DNA of 64,000 nt from Streptomyces sp. AC550_RSS872 (GTDB lineage: Bacteria; Actinomycetota; Actinomycetes; Streptomycetales; Streptomycetaceae), in NCBI RefSeq assembly GCF_019049285.1, contig NZ_JAGMUL010000128.1, positions 1 to 64,000 on the forward strand. Direction: 5' to 3'. Within the stretch, counting starts at the first letter, position 1. Each line of letters starts with the position of its first letter. Below the pieces are notes generated by a model. It was not told the origin of the DNA. It worked only from the letters and a program-made list of their open reading frames with translations, and searched no databases. A program made the position numbers and the translations under genes. Below, in pieces: positions 53,723 through 62,325 of this stretch.

Positions 53723-54670
53723 TCATCTGGTGGTCCTGGTGAGGCCTTTGATCCAGATCATCGAGGCGCGCAGGTGGAGACCGGCGAGGTAGCTGTCGGG
53801 AGCCTTGTCGTATCGGGTGGCGATGCCTCGCCATGCCTTGAGCTTGTTGATCAGGCGTTCGACGGTGTTCCGCTCTCTGTAGAGATAGGCGTCGTGGCTG
53901 ACGGCTCGGCCACCTCTGGAGCCCTTCTTCTTCCGGTTGGCGGCCTGGTCCTTCTTCTCCGGGATGACCGCCTTGATACGGCGTTTGCGCCGGTGGGCGC
54001 AGTTTCCGCGGGACGAGTACGCCTTGTCCCCGGCGACCGCGTCCGGCCGGATGCGGGGTCGGCCGACGCGCCCGTGCACCCGTACCTTCTTCAGCACGGG
54101 GATGAGCTGCGGGCTGTCCGCTGCCTGGCGTGTGGTCAGGAGGAACGCCGGCGGGCGGCACTTGCGGTCGGCGGCGAGGTGGACCTTGCTGGTCTGCCCG
54201 CCTCCGGAACGTCCGAGGAGGGGGCCTTCAGCCGGAGTTTCCGCCGACACCGGATGCGTCGCGTTCTTCCAGCGCGGGATCACTTTCGGTCTCTTGCCCG
54301 TTTTGCTTTTCGAGGCCGCCCCCCTTTGACCTGGCCTTCTCTTCCTCGGCCGCGGCTTTCTCCAGGGCGGTGACGACGTCCTAGCCGAGGTGCATCCCGG
54401 CCGCGTCGTGGTGGGCTCGGGCGGTGGTGGAGTCGATGCTGACCAGGGACAGGTCCACCTCACCCCGCTTCGCGGCTTCCGTGATCAGGCCCTCCAGCAG
54501 GGCCTCGAAGGCGCCGGCGTCACGCCACTGCCGGAAGCGGTTGTGGACGGTCGACCAGGCGCCGAACTCGGGGTACGGGCCGTACTCGCCGATCGGCAGG
54601 TACGGCTCGATGAACTCCCAATCCTGATCGGTCAGTTGCCCTCCGGATCGGTCAGTTGCCCTCGCGTCAC
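53710..54670 (-). mobile_element. IS5-family insertion sequence, inactivated
   Basis: Leftward transposase in pieces. From a GTG at 54668-54670 the frame stops at once because of a 20-bp tandem duplication; skipping one copy gives LTDQDWEFIEPYLPIGEYGP and VSIDSTTARAHHDAAGMH, then a TAG at 54381-54383. The second half, in another frame, ends at 53723 (GGQTSKVHLAADRKCRP, AVAGDKAYSSRGNCAHRRKR, NTVERLINKLKAWRGIATRY) and holds the later DDE residues. Three lesions make it dead. Some IS5-type elements use frameshifting, but not a nonsense codon. Confidence 0.88.
54626..54663. repeat. 20-bp tandem duplication at the start of the IS transposase
   Basis: GATCGGTCAGTTGCCCTC occurs at 54626-54643 and again at 54646-54663, a 20-bp period. 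Removing one copy restores the reading frame after the GTG start, so it is a secondary inactivating mutation. Confidence 0.85.
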
Positions 54671-54909
54671 GTAAGACCGTCTATCGGACCGGACCGTGCC
54701 ACGAAGGCACATCCCGCAAATCGATCACGACTCGACACGCCCCCTACCTCCACCACGGGGACAGGCGAGACCGTGAAGTGCATGAGGACGGCCTGGCCAG
54801 TGATACGCCCGGGCGGGTGGGCAGCGGCAGGCAGCTCGTCATACCGGTTGCCTGCCTGTGGTGCCCCGTCGTGTTGGTTGCCCATATGAGACAAAGTTGA
54901 GGGCCACCA

Positions 54910-55704
54910 CTACGGTTTGCATGCCACGCCGCCGAAGTCGTCGACCTCGGCAGGCGCTTGCGCGCCCGTCTGTGCGGCGCGCCAGCGAGAGACTGAGACG
55001 AGGCCGGGCTCCAGCAGCTCCAGACCGTCGAAGAAGCGGGCGAGTTGTTCCGGGCTGCGGTTGATGCGGGGGTTGTCGCTCGCCTCGTTCCACTGCTCGA
55101 CCATCGCGCGCTGCTGCTCGGGGTGGACGACCTCGGTGCTGTCGCAGAACACGAGGTAGCTGCCGGACGGCAAGGCGTCGACGAGGCGGCTCACGATGTC
55201 GTAGACGGAGTCGTCGGTGACGTGCGCGGCGATGCCGAGCAGGATCAGCGCCACGGGCTGGGTGAGGTCCAGTGTCTTGGCGGCCTGTTCCAGGATCGTG
55301 TCGGGGTTGCGCAGGTCGGCGTCGATGTAGTCCGTCGCGCCCTCGGGCGTGCTGGTGAGCAGCGCCTGCGCGTGGGCCAGCACGATGGGATCGTGGTCGA
55401 CGTAGACGATCCGTGTCTCGGGGACCAGGCGCTGGGCGACCTCGTGGGTGTTGTTCGCGGTGGGCAGGCCGGTGCCCACGTCCAGGAACTGGCGGATGTT
55501 GGTCTCGGCGATGAGGTACTCCACGGCACGGACCAGGAACGCCCGCTGCGCCCGGGCGACGTCGAGGATGGCCGGGTTGGCCTCGGCGATCTGGTCACCG
55601 ACCTGCCGGTCGATCTCGTAGCAGTCCTTGCCGCCCAGCCAGTAGTTCCAGATGCGGGCGGAGTGCGGCACGCTGCTGTTGATGATCGGACGTTCAACTG
55701 GCAT
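54910..55704 (-). CDS. DUF574-family SAM-dependent methyltransferase
   Basis: 264 residues of the Streptomyces DUF574 (Methyltransf_19) group: SVPHSARIWNYWLGGKDCYE at the N-terminus, IRQFLDVGTGLPTANNTHEV as the SAM-binding loop, VYVDHDPIVLAHAQALL as the acidic strand and SPEQLARFFDGLELLEPGLV near the end. GTGGAG lies 6 nt before the ATG. These proteins are very numerous in Streptomyces and their substrates are unknown. The gap 54671-54909 has no gene. Confidence 0.9.
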   Translation of the reverse strand: MPVERPIINSSVPHSARIWNYWLGGKDCYEIDRQVGDQIAEANPAILDVARAQRAFLVRAVEYLIAETNIRQFLDVGTGLPTANNTHEVAQRLVPETRIVYVDHDPIVLAHAQALLTSTPEGATDYIDADLRNPDTILEQAAKTLDLTQPVALILLGIAAHVTDDSVYDIVSRLVDALPSGSYLVFCDSTEVVHPEQQRAMVEQWNEASDNPRINRSPEQLARFFDGLELLEPGLVSVSRWRAAQTGAQAPAEVDDFGGVACKP

Positions 55705-56004
55705 TAGATCTCCACGCGTTGGCCTGATGTCACGCAATCTAGCCGCATCGCACGCCAGGTACCGGGGAAGCTTGGATCTTTGGCGATCATCTGCCTGTGT
55801 TCGCTGCTTGGCGTCCCGTCCCGTCCCGTCACCGAACGACCGGTGCATGCTGCGCCGGGGAGCAGCACCGCGGCCCGTGGGCGCGGCACAATGACCGCAT
55901 GGACCAAGCACACTGGCAGCACGCGGTCACACGGGCCGTGACAGATCTGCCGACCGCCGCCAGGGGATGGACCGCACGGTAAGCGGTCGCGTTCACCCCT
56001 GCTC

Positions 56005-56163
56005 GTGGAGTTCTACATGCTGATGGCCGGCATTGGCGTCTACGCGGTGCACGCGGGAAGCGCAGTCCGGGTGGGGGCCACTGCCGTTGCAGGTCTGGGC
56101 GCCACGGCATGCCTCACAGCATGGCTCGCCTTCCGCGGGGAACGGCTTCGAAGGCGGACATGA
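56005..56163 (+). CDS. Possible 52-residue membrane protein
   Basis: A GTG-started frame encodes VEFYMLMAGIGVYAVHAGSA and VGATAVAGLGATACLTAWLAF, two hydrophobic stretches, ending LRRRT. No ribosome site is clear, and the ATG at 56017 is also possible. The region 55705-56004 has nothing that can be supported. Confidence 0.35.
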   Translation: MEFYMLMAGIGVYAVHAGSAVRVGATAVAGLGATACLTAWLAFRGERLRRRT

Positions 56164-56214
56164 ATTGCCCCGCGTGCGGGCGGCAGATCCCCCCACGCCG
56201 GGCCGCCACGACCG

Positions 56215-56441
56215 TCACGTCAGAGCGCTGATCCCCATGGCGAGCAGCGCCGTGATGAGGATGAGAGCCACCGAAGGCGACACCGGCGCAGTAGAGCGGC
56301 GGGCAGCGAAGCGCCGTCCATGCGGGCCAGCAGGCCAGCGCCGACCGCCGCCAGGAGCGCGAGAAGCACGGAGGCGAGGACGGCAAGGGCGAGCAGAGTC
56401 AAGGAGGTTAGCGACACAGACACGGTTCTGTTCCGTTCCAT
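56215..56441 (-). pseudogene. Frameshifted small membrane protein gene
   Basis: From ATG 56439-56441 the product begins MERNRTVSVSLTSLTLLALA and continues LLARMDGASLPAALL. Homologous-looking sequence (GVAFGG, then LILITALLAMGISAL) appears only after two changes of frame, the last reaching the TGA at 56215. Such two-helix proteins with LLARxDGASxPAA are common in Streptomyces. The single-frame product would end with a Ser/Arg-rich nonsense tail. Confidence 0.5.
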
Positions 56442-56549
56442 AGCGGGGGCTTTTGTGGGAACGAAGATGGCGAGACGGGCGTGCGCCGACGTACACGTGG
56501 ACGAAGATGAACGGGCAGATACCGAGGGCCAGGGATGACCAGAGGGAGG

Positions 56550-57252
56550 AGCCGAGTGGCGGGGGCACGCGGGACGAGCTCGTCGAGTTGAAGGCGCAGC
56601 TGCGGCAGCTGCGGCAGCTGCGGCAGCTGTGGGCTGAGCGCCGGTTGTCGATGTCCGGGCTGGAACTGCGGGCGGGGCCAGGGCACACGACCGCGAGTCG
56701 GGCGTTGAACGGCTCTACGGTGCCCAGTGAAGCTACCGTCGTCGCGCCGGCCCGCGCATTAGGTACGGCCGCCGCACCGTTGCTTGCACCTCGCCGCAAG
56801 GCGCTGCCATCCGTTCCCGCCCTGGTCCGCGCTCCCGCTGGCAAGGACGACGGCGCGGACGCGGAGTTCGAGGAGCGGTACCGACAATACGTGGAACACC
56901 GGCAGGTGCAGATGTCCGTCATCGGCCTGGTTCTCTCCCAGCCGGGCCGGGCGTCGTGGCCGCTGGACACCTCCTACCTCAGCCTCGAACTCGCGCCCCG
57001 GGACCGGGCCCTGGGCGCGGAGCGATGCCCCACCGAACGGCTGGAAGTTCGACCTGGCGGGTATCCCGGAGGTGCGAGCAGAGCGGGCCGAGCAAGCCCT
57101 GGCGGGGCGACGGCGCACCCTGGTCCGCGGGCCAGCACGAGGGCAAGGTCCGTACGGCAGCCTTCACGGTGCATGCGGGCGGCGTGGTGGACGAGTCCGA
57201 GCAGCCCTCGCAGACCAAGCCCCCCGAGGAAGAGGCCGGGCACGCACACTGA
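56550..57252 (+). pseudogene. Front end of a NACHT-type STAND NTPase gene, deleted inside the P-loop
   Basis: The frame encodes an HTH-like start (RDELVELKAQLRQL, SMSGLELRAGPGHTTASRAL) and then the region that precedes NACHT domains in Streptomyces: EFEERYRQYVEHRQVQMSVI and RASWPLDTSYLSLELAPRD. After a frameshift near 57045 it reads IPEVRAERAEQALAGRRRTL. Just where the Walker A loop should begin (about 57130) the match ends, and an unrelated frame with the tail GKVRTAAFTVHAGGVVDESE runs to a TGA at 57252. It is a deletion fusion of two genes. Confidence 0.6.
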
Positions 57253-57255
57253 GGC

Positions 57256-57290
57256 GCGCGGCCCGCACCGGGATGCGGTGCGGGCCGCGC
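57256..57290 (+). terminator. Strong hairpin after the NACHT fusion remnant
   Basis: Fifteen bases (57256-57270) pair perfectly with 57276-57290 around GGATG, directly after the TGA at 57252. It probably belonged to the gene whose 3' end is kept. The gap up to 57508 has no gene. Confidence 0.75.
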
Positions 57291-57508
57291 CCGAATCGGC
57301 GGACAGATCACGTCGATGTAGGGCGGTGGGTGGGCGGTGGCCGACAGCTGCCGTCGCCGTCGTTGTGACGGCGCCCGTGCGCGAAGACGCTCCTTCTGGG
57401 GGCCGCGCGGAACACTCGCCGCAGCAAACAAGCCATTAATCTGACGAGTTAACCCAGTGTTTCGGGACTGGTGGTCGATCACAGCCGGCGAGCCGCTAGG
57501 ATCACGGC

Positions 57509-57967
57509 ATGGTTACGGCTTGGTCGCCCTGGCGCATCGTCAGGACCCGCTCCGGTGCGGGTCCGCTGCTGCGCGTGCTGGCCTTGGCCGTGCTCCTGTC
57601 CGGCTTTCTCGTGACGCACGGCATCCACGTGGAGAGTGTCCAGGGACACCTCTCCACCAGCGCAACCACTCCCGCCGCACTGCCGGTCGATGGCGTTCAC
57701 CGCGCAGCCGACGAGCCCGCGCGGCTGTTGACCACCGACGCCGACGATCACCATGGCGGCCACGAGACGCCACACCCTGGCGAGCACTGCGCATCCGGGC
57801 AGCCTCAGCAGGGTTCTGCCCTGGTGTCGCCCTGCTTTGCAGCGTCGGTTCGCGAATCGGCCAGTTCCTACGACGCCTCGATCGTGCGCGGGCCGACCGC
57901 TGGTAGGCCCATGGACGGTGCTTCTCCCGTGGCTCTGAGAGCGGCCTCCGTGGTGCAGCAGGTCTAG
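57509..57967 (+). CDS. DUF6153-like small membrane protein with His/Cys motif
   Basis: 152 residues: one N-terminal hydrophobic segment (LLRVLALAVLLSGFLVTHGI, about 21-40), then an exposed region with DADDHHGGHETPHPGEHCAS and a later CFAAS. The clustered His and Cys suggest metal binding, perhaps copper. No second strong membrane segment is seen. ATG follows a weak AGGAT site. The next gene has the same plan, so the two are probably paralogues. Confidence 0.65.
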   Translation: MVTAWSPWRIVRTRSGAGPLLRVLALAVLLSGFLVTHGIHVESVQGHLSTSATTPAALPVDGVHRAADEPARLLTTDADDHHGGHETPHPGEHCASGQPQQGSALVSPCFAASVRESASSYDASIVRGPTAGRPMDGASPVALRAASVVQQV

Positions 57968-58145
57968 GAGTACGGACTCCTCCAACTGGCCTGCCGACTG
58001 TCACCGGTTCGGCTGGTATCGCGCGACGAGCGTCCTTTCCCGTGCTCATGATGGGTCGTCACGTTCGTCGAAGCCGTCCTGCCCCCACCCATGTCTGTGC
58101 CTCACTCCGTCCTTGCCGGAGACGTGGCAGCAGCACGGAGGACCT

Positions 58146-58577
58146 GTGCCGACACACTCCCGTACGCACGCGCACGCCCCATGGGCCCCCTGCGCCGCAC
58201 CCTCATGGCGCCGACTGGTCTCGGCGATCCGCGGCGCCTTCGTGATGGCGCTCATTCTGTGCGCCGTCCTGCATGGCGCCTCTGAGGAGACGTACGCGTC
58301 AGTGTCCGTCACGGCCGGATTCTCGGTGATGGCGGCAGGCGAGGACCCTCATGGCCCCCACGCTCCCCACGGGGCCGAGGACTGTGCGGCGGACGTGATC
58401 GTGCGTACCGCGGCTCAGTCGAGTGAGGACCTTCCCCTCGGCGCGCTGGCCGTCGCCGTACTTCTTGCCGTGTCCCTGTCGCCGGGACGCCCCCTCGTAC
58501 GGCAGGAACGCCGTAGACGTCGCAGCGCACGCAGTGGCCGCGTGGCGCTCGTCGTCACGTCGCGCTGGCGGATCTAG
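58146..58577 (+). CDS. Second small membrane protein with His/Cys motif
   Basis: 143 residues: N-terminal His-rich leader (THSRTHAHAPWAP), membrane segment (IRGAFVMALILCAVLHGA), exposed DPHGPHAPHGAEDCAAD, second hydrophobic segment (LGALAVAVLLAVSLS) and an Arg-rich tail. The layout copies that of the previous gene. GGAGG lies 4 nt before the GTG at 58146; TTG at 58113 is the alternative. A hairpin follows the stop. Confidence 0.6.
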   Translation: MPTHSRTHAHAPWAPCAAPSWRRLVSAIRGAFVMALILCAVLHGASEETYASVSVTAGFSVMAAGEDPHGPHAPHGAEDCAADVIVRTAAQSSEDLPLGALAVAVLLAVSLSPGRPLVRQERRRRRSARSGRVALVVTSRWRI

Positions 58578-58588
58578 GCCGCTCGCTC

Positions 58589-58612
58589 GCAGCCGACTGA
58601 CTTCGCGGCTGC
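58589..58612 (+). terminator. Hairpin after the His/Cys protein gene
   Basis: GCAGCCG (58589-58595) pairs with CGGCTGC (58606-58612) around a 10-nt loop, 12 bp after the stop. It separates this gene from the PLP-enzyme operon. Confidence 0.5.
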
Positions 58613-58715
58613 CGCGTGCCCATGCCTGAGCGCGGACTCTTGGTCTGCCTTATGGCCATGACACGCGAGATGAACCCGCACCCGGTATTCATCGAGCGAG
58701 AGTGAACACACAGAC

Positions 58716-59843
58716 ATGCAGTCATTGACCAAGGCCGCGGTCGACCCGGGCCGGTCCGCCCTGTCCAGCCTGGTGGGCAACACCCCTCTGCTGCGGGTCT
58801 CGGAGCCGCTGGCCCCTGCCGGACGTGGCTTCTGGGCCAAGCTCGAGGGGTTCAACCCCGGTGGCATCAAGGACCGTCCGGCGCTGCACATGGTGGAGCG
58901 GGCCCGGGCCCGGGGCGACCTGCGGCCCGGCGGACGGATCATCGAGTCCACCAGCGGCACCCTCGGCCTGGGGCTGGCCCTGGCCGGGATGGTGTACGGC
59001 CACCCGGTCACCCTGGTCACCGATCCGGGCCTGGAGTTGTCCATGACCCGGCTGCTGACGGCGTACGGCGCCCAGGTCAACGTTGTCTCCGAGCCGCATC
59101 CCACGGGCGGCTGGCAGCAGGCCCGCCGCGAACGCGTGCAGCGGCTGCTGGAGCAGCACCCGGACTCCTGGTGCCCGGACCAGTACAGCAACCCCGACAA
59201 CGTCGCCGCCTACACCCCACTGGCCCTCGAACTCGGCTCCGAGATGGGCCACATCGACGTGCTGGTGTGCAGTGTCGGCACCGGGGGCCACTCGGCCGGC
59301 GTCTCCCGCGTGCTGCGTCAGCTCTACCCGGAGCTGACCGTCGTCGGCGTGGACACGACCGGTTCGACGATCTTCGGCCAGCCTGCCCGGCCCCGCCTTA
59401 TGCGCGGCCTCGGCTCCAGCATCTACCCCCGCAACGTCGCCTACGAGAACTTCTCCGAGGTGCACTGGGTCGCCCCGTCCGAGGCGGTGTGGACGTGCCG
59501 TCAACTGGCCTCCTCCCACTATGCCACCGGCGGTTGGAGTGTCGGCGCGGTCGCGATGGTGGCCGGCTGGCTGGCCCGGACGATGTCGGCGGACGCACGG
59601 ATCGTCGCGATCTTCCCCGATGGCCCGCAGCGGTACCTGGGGACGGTCTACGACGACGACTACTGCGCCGCCCACGGCCTGCTGGACGCCCCACCGGCGC
59701 CCGAACCGGAGCTGCTCGGCCGCCTGGACGAGAAGGAGGTCACCCGCTGGACCCGGTGCACCACCGTCGTCGATCCCCTCACTCTGCAAGGCGCTCAGGG
59801 CGCATCCGACGTCGAGTCCCACGCTGCGGAGGAGGACCGGTGA
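58716..59843 (+). CDS. Cysteine-synthase-family PLP enzyme
   Basis: 375 residues of the fold-type II PLP family. NPGGIKDRPALHM carries the Schiff-base Lys, and SVGTGGHSAGVSR the phosphate-binding loop. The substrate loop usually TSGNTG is TSGTLG here, so it is unlikely to be ordinary O-acetylserine sulfhydrylase. The C-terminal 60 residues are an added tail. Homologues such as SbnA make diamino acid precursors. Its stop overlaps the start of an MFS exporter (GTGA), suggesting production and export of one small molecule. Confidence 0.85.
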   Translation: MQSLTKAAVDPGRSALSSLVGNTPLLRVSEPLAPAGRGFWAKLEGFNPGGIKDRPALHMVERARARGDLRPGGRIIESTSGTLGLGLALAGMVYGHPVTLVTDPGLELSMTRLLTAYGAQVNVVSEPHPTGGWQQARRERVQRLLEQHPDSWCPDQYSNPDNVAAYTPLALELGSEMGHIDVLVCSVGTGGHSAGVSRVLRQLYPELTVVGVDTTGSTIFGQPARPRLMRGLGSSIYPRNVAYENFSEVHWVAPSEAVWTCRQLASSHYATGGWSVGAVAMVAGWLARTMSADARIVAIFPDGPQRYLGTVYDDDYCAAHGLLDAPPAPEPELLGRLDEKEVTRWTRCTTVVDPLTLQGAQGASDVESHAAEEDR

Positions 59844-61141
59844 AGGGGCTGCTCACCCAGGTTCGGTCGTACGAACGCAGCGTCCAGCTGTTGATGGTGA
59901 ACCAGTTCACCATCAACCTCGGCTTCTACATGCTGATGCCGTACCTGGCCGCTCACCTGTCCGGCACGCTGGGCCTGGCCGGATGGATCGTCGGACTCGT
60001 CCTCGGCGTACGGAACTTCAGCCAGCAGGGCATGTTCCTGGTCGGCGGCACGCTCGCCGACCGGCTCGGCTATAAGCCGATGATCGTCGCCGGATGTGTG
60101 CTGCGAACCCTCGGCTTCGCGACCCTAGGGCTGGTGGACTCCCTGCCCGCGCTGCTCGCCGCCTCGGCGGCCACCGGGCTGGCCGGGGCGCTGTTCAACC
60201 CGGCGGTACGGGCGTACCTCGCGGCCGAGGCGGGGGAGCGCAGGGTCGAGGCGTTCGCCCTGTTCAACGTCTTCTACCAAGCCGGCATCCTGCTGGGCCC
60301 CCTCATCGGCATGGTCCTGACCGGGGTCGACTTCCGCGTCACCTGCCTGGTGGCGGCCGGGATCTTCGCGGTGCTGAGCGTTGTACAGATCCGCGCGCTG
60401 CCCGCCCGGCGGGCCGAGGACGCCAAACAGCGGGAGAGCGATGGCGGCGAAGGTGTGCTGGCCCAGTGGCGCGGCATCCTCGCCAACCGGCCGTTCCTGC
60501 TCTTCTCCGTGGCCATGATCGGGTCGTACGTCCTGTCCTTCCAGGTCTATTTGGCGCTGCCACTGGAGGTGCGCCGGCTCGGCGGGGACGGGAACTTCGG
60601 CACGGGGGTGGTGGCGGTGCTCTTCGCCGTCTCCGGGCTGAGCACGATCCTCGGTCAGACGCGGGTGACGGCGTGGTGCAAGGCGCGGTACGAGCCCGGG
60701 CAGGCGCTCGTGCGGGGGCTGGCGGCGATGGGCGTGGCCTTCGTGCCCCTGCTGCTGGCCACCGCCGTACCTGTGCCGGAGGCCGGAGTCGGGCTGTGGC
60801 TGCTCGCGGTGGCTCCGCCGACGCTCGCCGCGCTGCTGCTGGCCATCGGCACGATGATCGCCTACCCGTTCGAGATGGACACCATCGTCCGCCTCTCCGG
60901 TGACCGGCTCGTCGCCACCCACTACGGGCTTTACAACACGATCTGCGGCCTCGGCATCACCGCCGGGAACCTGGGCACGGGCGCCGCGCTCGACGCCGCC
61001 CGCGCGGCCGGGATGCCCGCGCTGCCGTGGATCGCGCTGATGATGCTCGGCCTGGCGTGCGCCGTCGCTCTGTACGGCCTGCATCGCACCGGCCGACTGG
61101 CAGCACGGCCCGCTTCCGAGCCGCTGGCCGCGAGCGTCTGA
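59840..61141 (+). CDS. MFS exporter
   Basis: 433 residues with twelve membrane segments. NQFTINLGFYMLMPYLAAHL is segment 1, GTLADRLGYKPMIVAG the loop 2-3 signature, and LFNPAVRAYLA lies in segment 5. It resembles multidrug exporters of the MdtH/YfcJ type. The GTG start overlaps the stop of the PLP enzyme, so it most likely exports that enzyme's product or a conjugate. A hairpin terminator follows. Confidence 0.88.
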   Translation: MKGLLTQVRSYERSVQLLMVNQFTINLGFYMLMPYLAAHLSGTLGLAGWIVGLVLGVRNFSQQGMFLVGGTLADRLGYKPMIVAGCVLRTLGFATLGLVDSLPALLAASAATGLAGALFNPAVRAYLAAEAGERRVEAFALFNVFYQAGILLGPLIGMVLTGVDFRVTCLVAAGIFAVLSVVQIRALPARRAEDAKQRESDGGEGVLAQWRGILANRPFLLFSVAMIGSYVLSFQVYLALPLEVRRLGGDGNFGTGVVAVLFAVSGLSTILGQTRVTAWCKARYEPGQALVRGLAAMGVAFVPLLLATAVPVPEAGVGLWLLAVAPPTLAALLLAIGTMIAYPFEMDTIVRLSGDRLVATHYGLYNTICGLGITAGNLGTGAALDAARAAGMPALPWIALMMLGLACAVALYGLHRTGRLAARPASEPLAASV

Positions 61142-61157
61142 CCATCGTCCCCAGGAC

Positions 61158-61191
61158 CAGGGGCGGGGCACCACACGGTGGCCCGCCCCTG
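61158..61191 (+). terminator. Hairpin after the PLP enzyme-MFS operon
   Basis: CAGGGGCGGG (61158-61167) pairs with CCCGCCCCTG (61182-61191), and inner CACC/GGTG continue the stem around ACAC. It starts 17 bp after the MFS stop. Confidence 0.75.
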
Positions 61192-61289
61192 CCGTGCCCT
61201 TTCTCAAGTCGGCCCTGACCGGACGGGCGGTGTCCGCCGGTGTCAGGCAGGAGTGTCGCGGGCGTCGGCTGCGGGCTCTGTTTGGTGGA

Positions 61290-61505
61290 TCAGGCCATTG
61301 GTGCCGGCACTCGATTCGTCACCGGGGTGGGGGCGAGGACGCGTTCGGCCAAGTACCCGAAGCACAGCCCGAATCCGGCCCACAGCACCGCCTGGAACCC
61401 GATCGACGCGAGCCGGAACTCCCACAGGTCCGAGGCCGGGAAGCCCTTGGGGATGCTGGCCCCGGTCGGCAGGAACACCATGGCCACAGTCACTGCTGCC
61501 ACATC
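61290..61505 (-). pseudogene. C-terminal fragment of a CbtA-type cobalt transporter gene
   Basis: The last 70 codons read VAAVTVAMVFLPTGASIPKG, FPASDLWEFRLASIGFQAVL and WAGFGLCFGYLAERVLAP, the final two membrane segments of CbtA. Upstream the sequence turns directly into the end of a tyrosinase-like gene in another frame, so the front of cbtA is missing. Confidence 0.6.
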
Positions 61506-61960
61506 CTGTCCTCCAGGCGATGCCCGGGAGGCGCCGGCTTGAGGTCGAACGGCGAAAGCTCCGTCGGCGGCGGATAGTGATCTCGCGACTTGGAGCCCGG
61601 CACGGTGGAGAGGCGCCGGGCCCGCCAGTTCGCCCATAGGCGGTCCACGTTGGCGTGATGGAGCCAGAAGATGGGGTCGTTGGGTGAGAAGGTCTGGGAC
61701 ATGTGGCCGCCGACGAAGTTGCGCCCGCTGTTATGGGTCGGTACGAACTCCGCCGAGCCGCCCTCACCAGGGACGAGGAAGCCCTCTTCCAGAGCCGTCC
61801 AGAAGTACCAGAAGGGATGGACTCCCGGCTGTTGGAGAACGAACTGTTCCAGTAGCGCGATGTGCGTCCGGCCGGGCGGCCACTGTTCTCCTGCGTCTCC
61901 TCTGACCAGGGTTGTGCCGAAGGACTCCTCCAGCGCAGGGTGGAACCCGGATCGCCGAGG
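61490..61960 (-). pseudogene. Tyrosinase-family gene fragment
   Basis: The frame reads WPPGRTHIALLEQFVLQQPG, FWYFWTALEEGFLVPGEGGS and then FSPNDPIFWLHHANVDRLWA, the copper-B site of tyrosinases with its HH pair. It stops at 61490. Upstream, RVLGDPGSTL in a different frame looks like an earlier piece, so at least one frameshift is present, and the copper-A region is not found. No start codon or ribosome site is apparent. Confidence 0.6.
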
Positions 61961-62105
61961 ACACGCCCGGCGGCGGCCTCACGATGGTGCTCAGTGTGCC
62001 CATGGCACCGCAACGCCGGCAGGAGCCGAGCCCGGATCTGCCGGACCTTTCGGCCACGGCCACCTCCTGACGGGCGAGACCCGGGGACCTCGGTCTCCGG
62101 GTACA

Positions 62106-62156
62106 GGGCACCGACTGGCGCCACTTGGCGCCATGTGGTGCCACTCGGCGCCATCC
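62106..62156. promoter_or_regulatory. Array of TGGCGCCA-type sites with 10-bp period
   Basis: TGGCGCCA at 62116 and 62126, TGGTGCCA at 62136 and CGGCGCCA at 62146 follow each other exactly every 10 bp; a weaker GGGCACCG precedes at 62106. All face the same side of the helix. This is likely a multi-dimer operator for the ribbon-helix-helix protein encoded at 62325. Confidence 0.6.
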
Positions 62157-62261
62157 AGTGCTCCCGGGGGAGCGGCCGGGTGCGCGTGGCGTGACAATAA
62201 TGCGCTCAGCCTCTTCATGTTTCCGCAGCTCAGGGCAGCTACCCTTCAACTCCCCTCCGGC

Positions 62262-62325
62262 TGGAGCCATGTGTGACGCCATCGAGGGTTGCGAGTGGCG
62301 CCACTGTGGTGCCATGATGGCGTCA
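62262..62325 (+). promoter_or_regulatory. Second TGGCGCCA-type array with 11-bp period at the regulator start
   Basis: TGGCGCCA (62296), TGGTGCCA (62307) and TGGCGTCA (62318) are spaced exactly 11 bp, the last ending on the A of the ATG at 62325. TGACGCCA (62274) lies 22 bp before the first, and TGGAGCCA (62262) before that. The position suggests autorepression by blocking transcription or translation start. Confidence 0.6.

Noticed and set aside
49286..54670. Composite transposon carrying the two-component system and MMPL gene
   Set aside because: The left copy is only 110 bp of the element and the right one is inactivated, and no target-site duplication was identified, so movement as a unit is not supported.
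54671..54909. Short open frames after the IS5-type element
   Set aside because: None has a ribosome site or protein-like sequence; the stretch appears non-coding.
55797..55982. 61-codon frame with MDQAHWQHAVTRAVTDL near 55900
   Set aside because: The plausible part is only 28 codons and no ribosome site or family match is visible.
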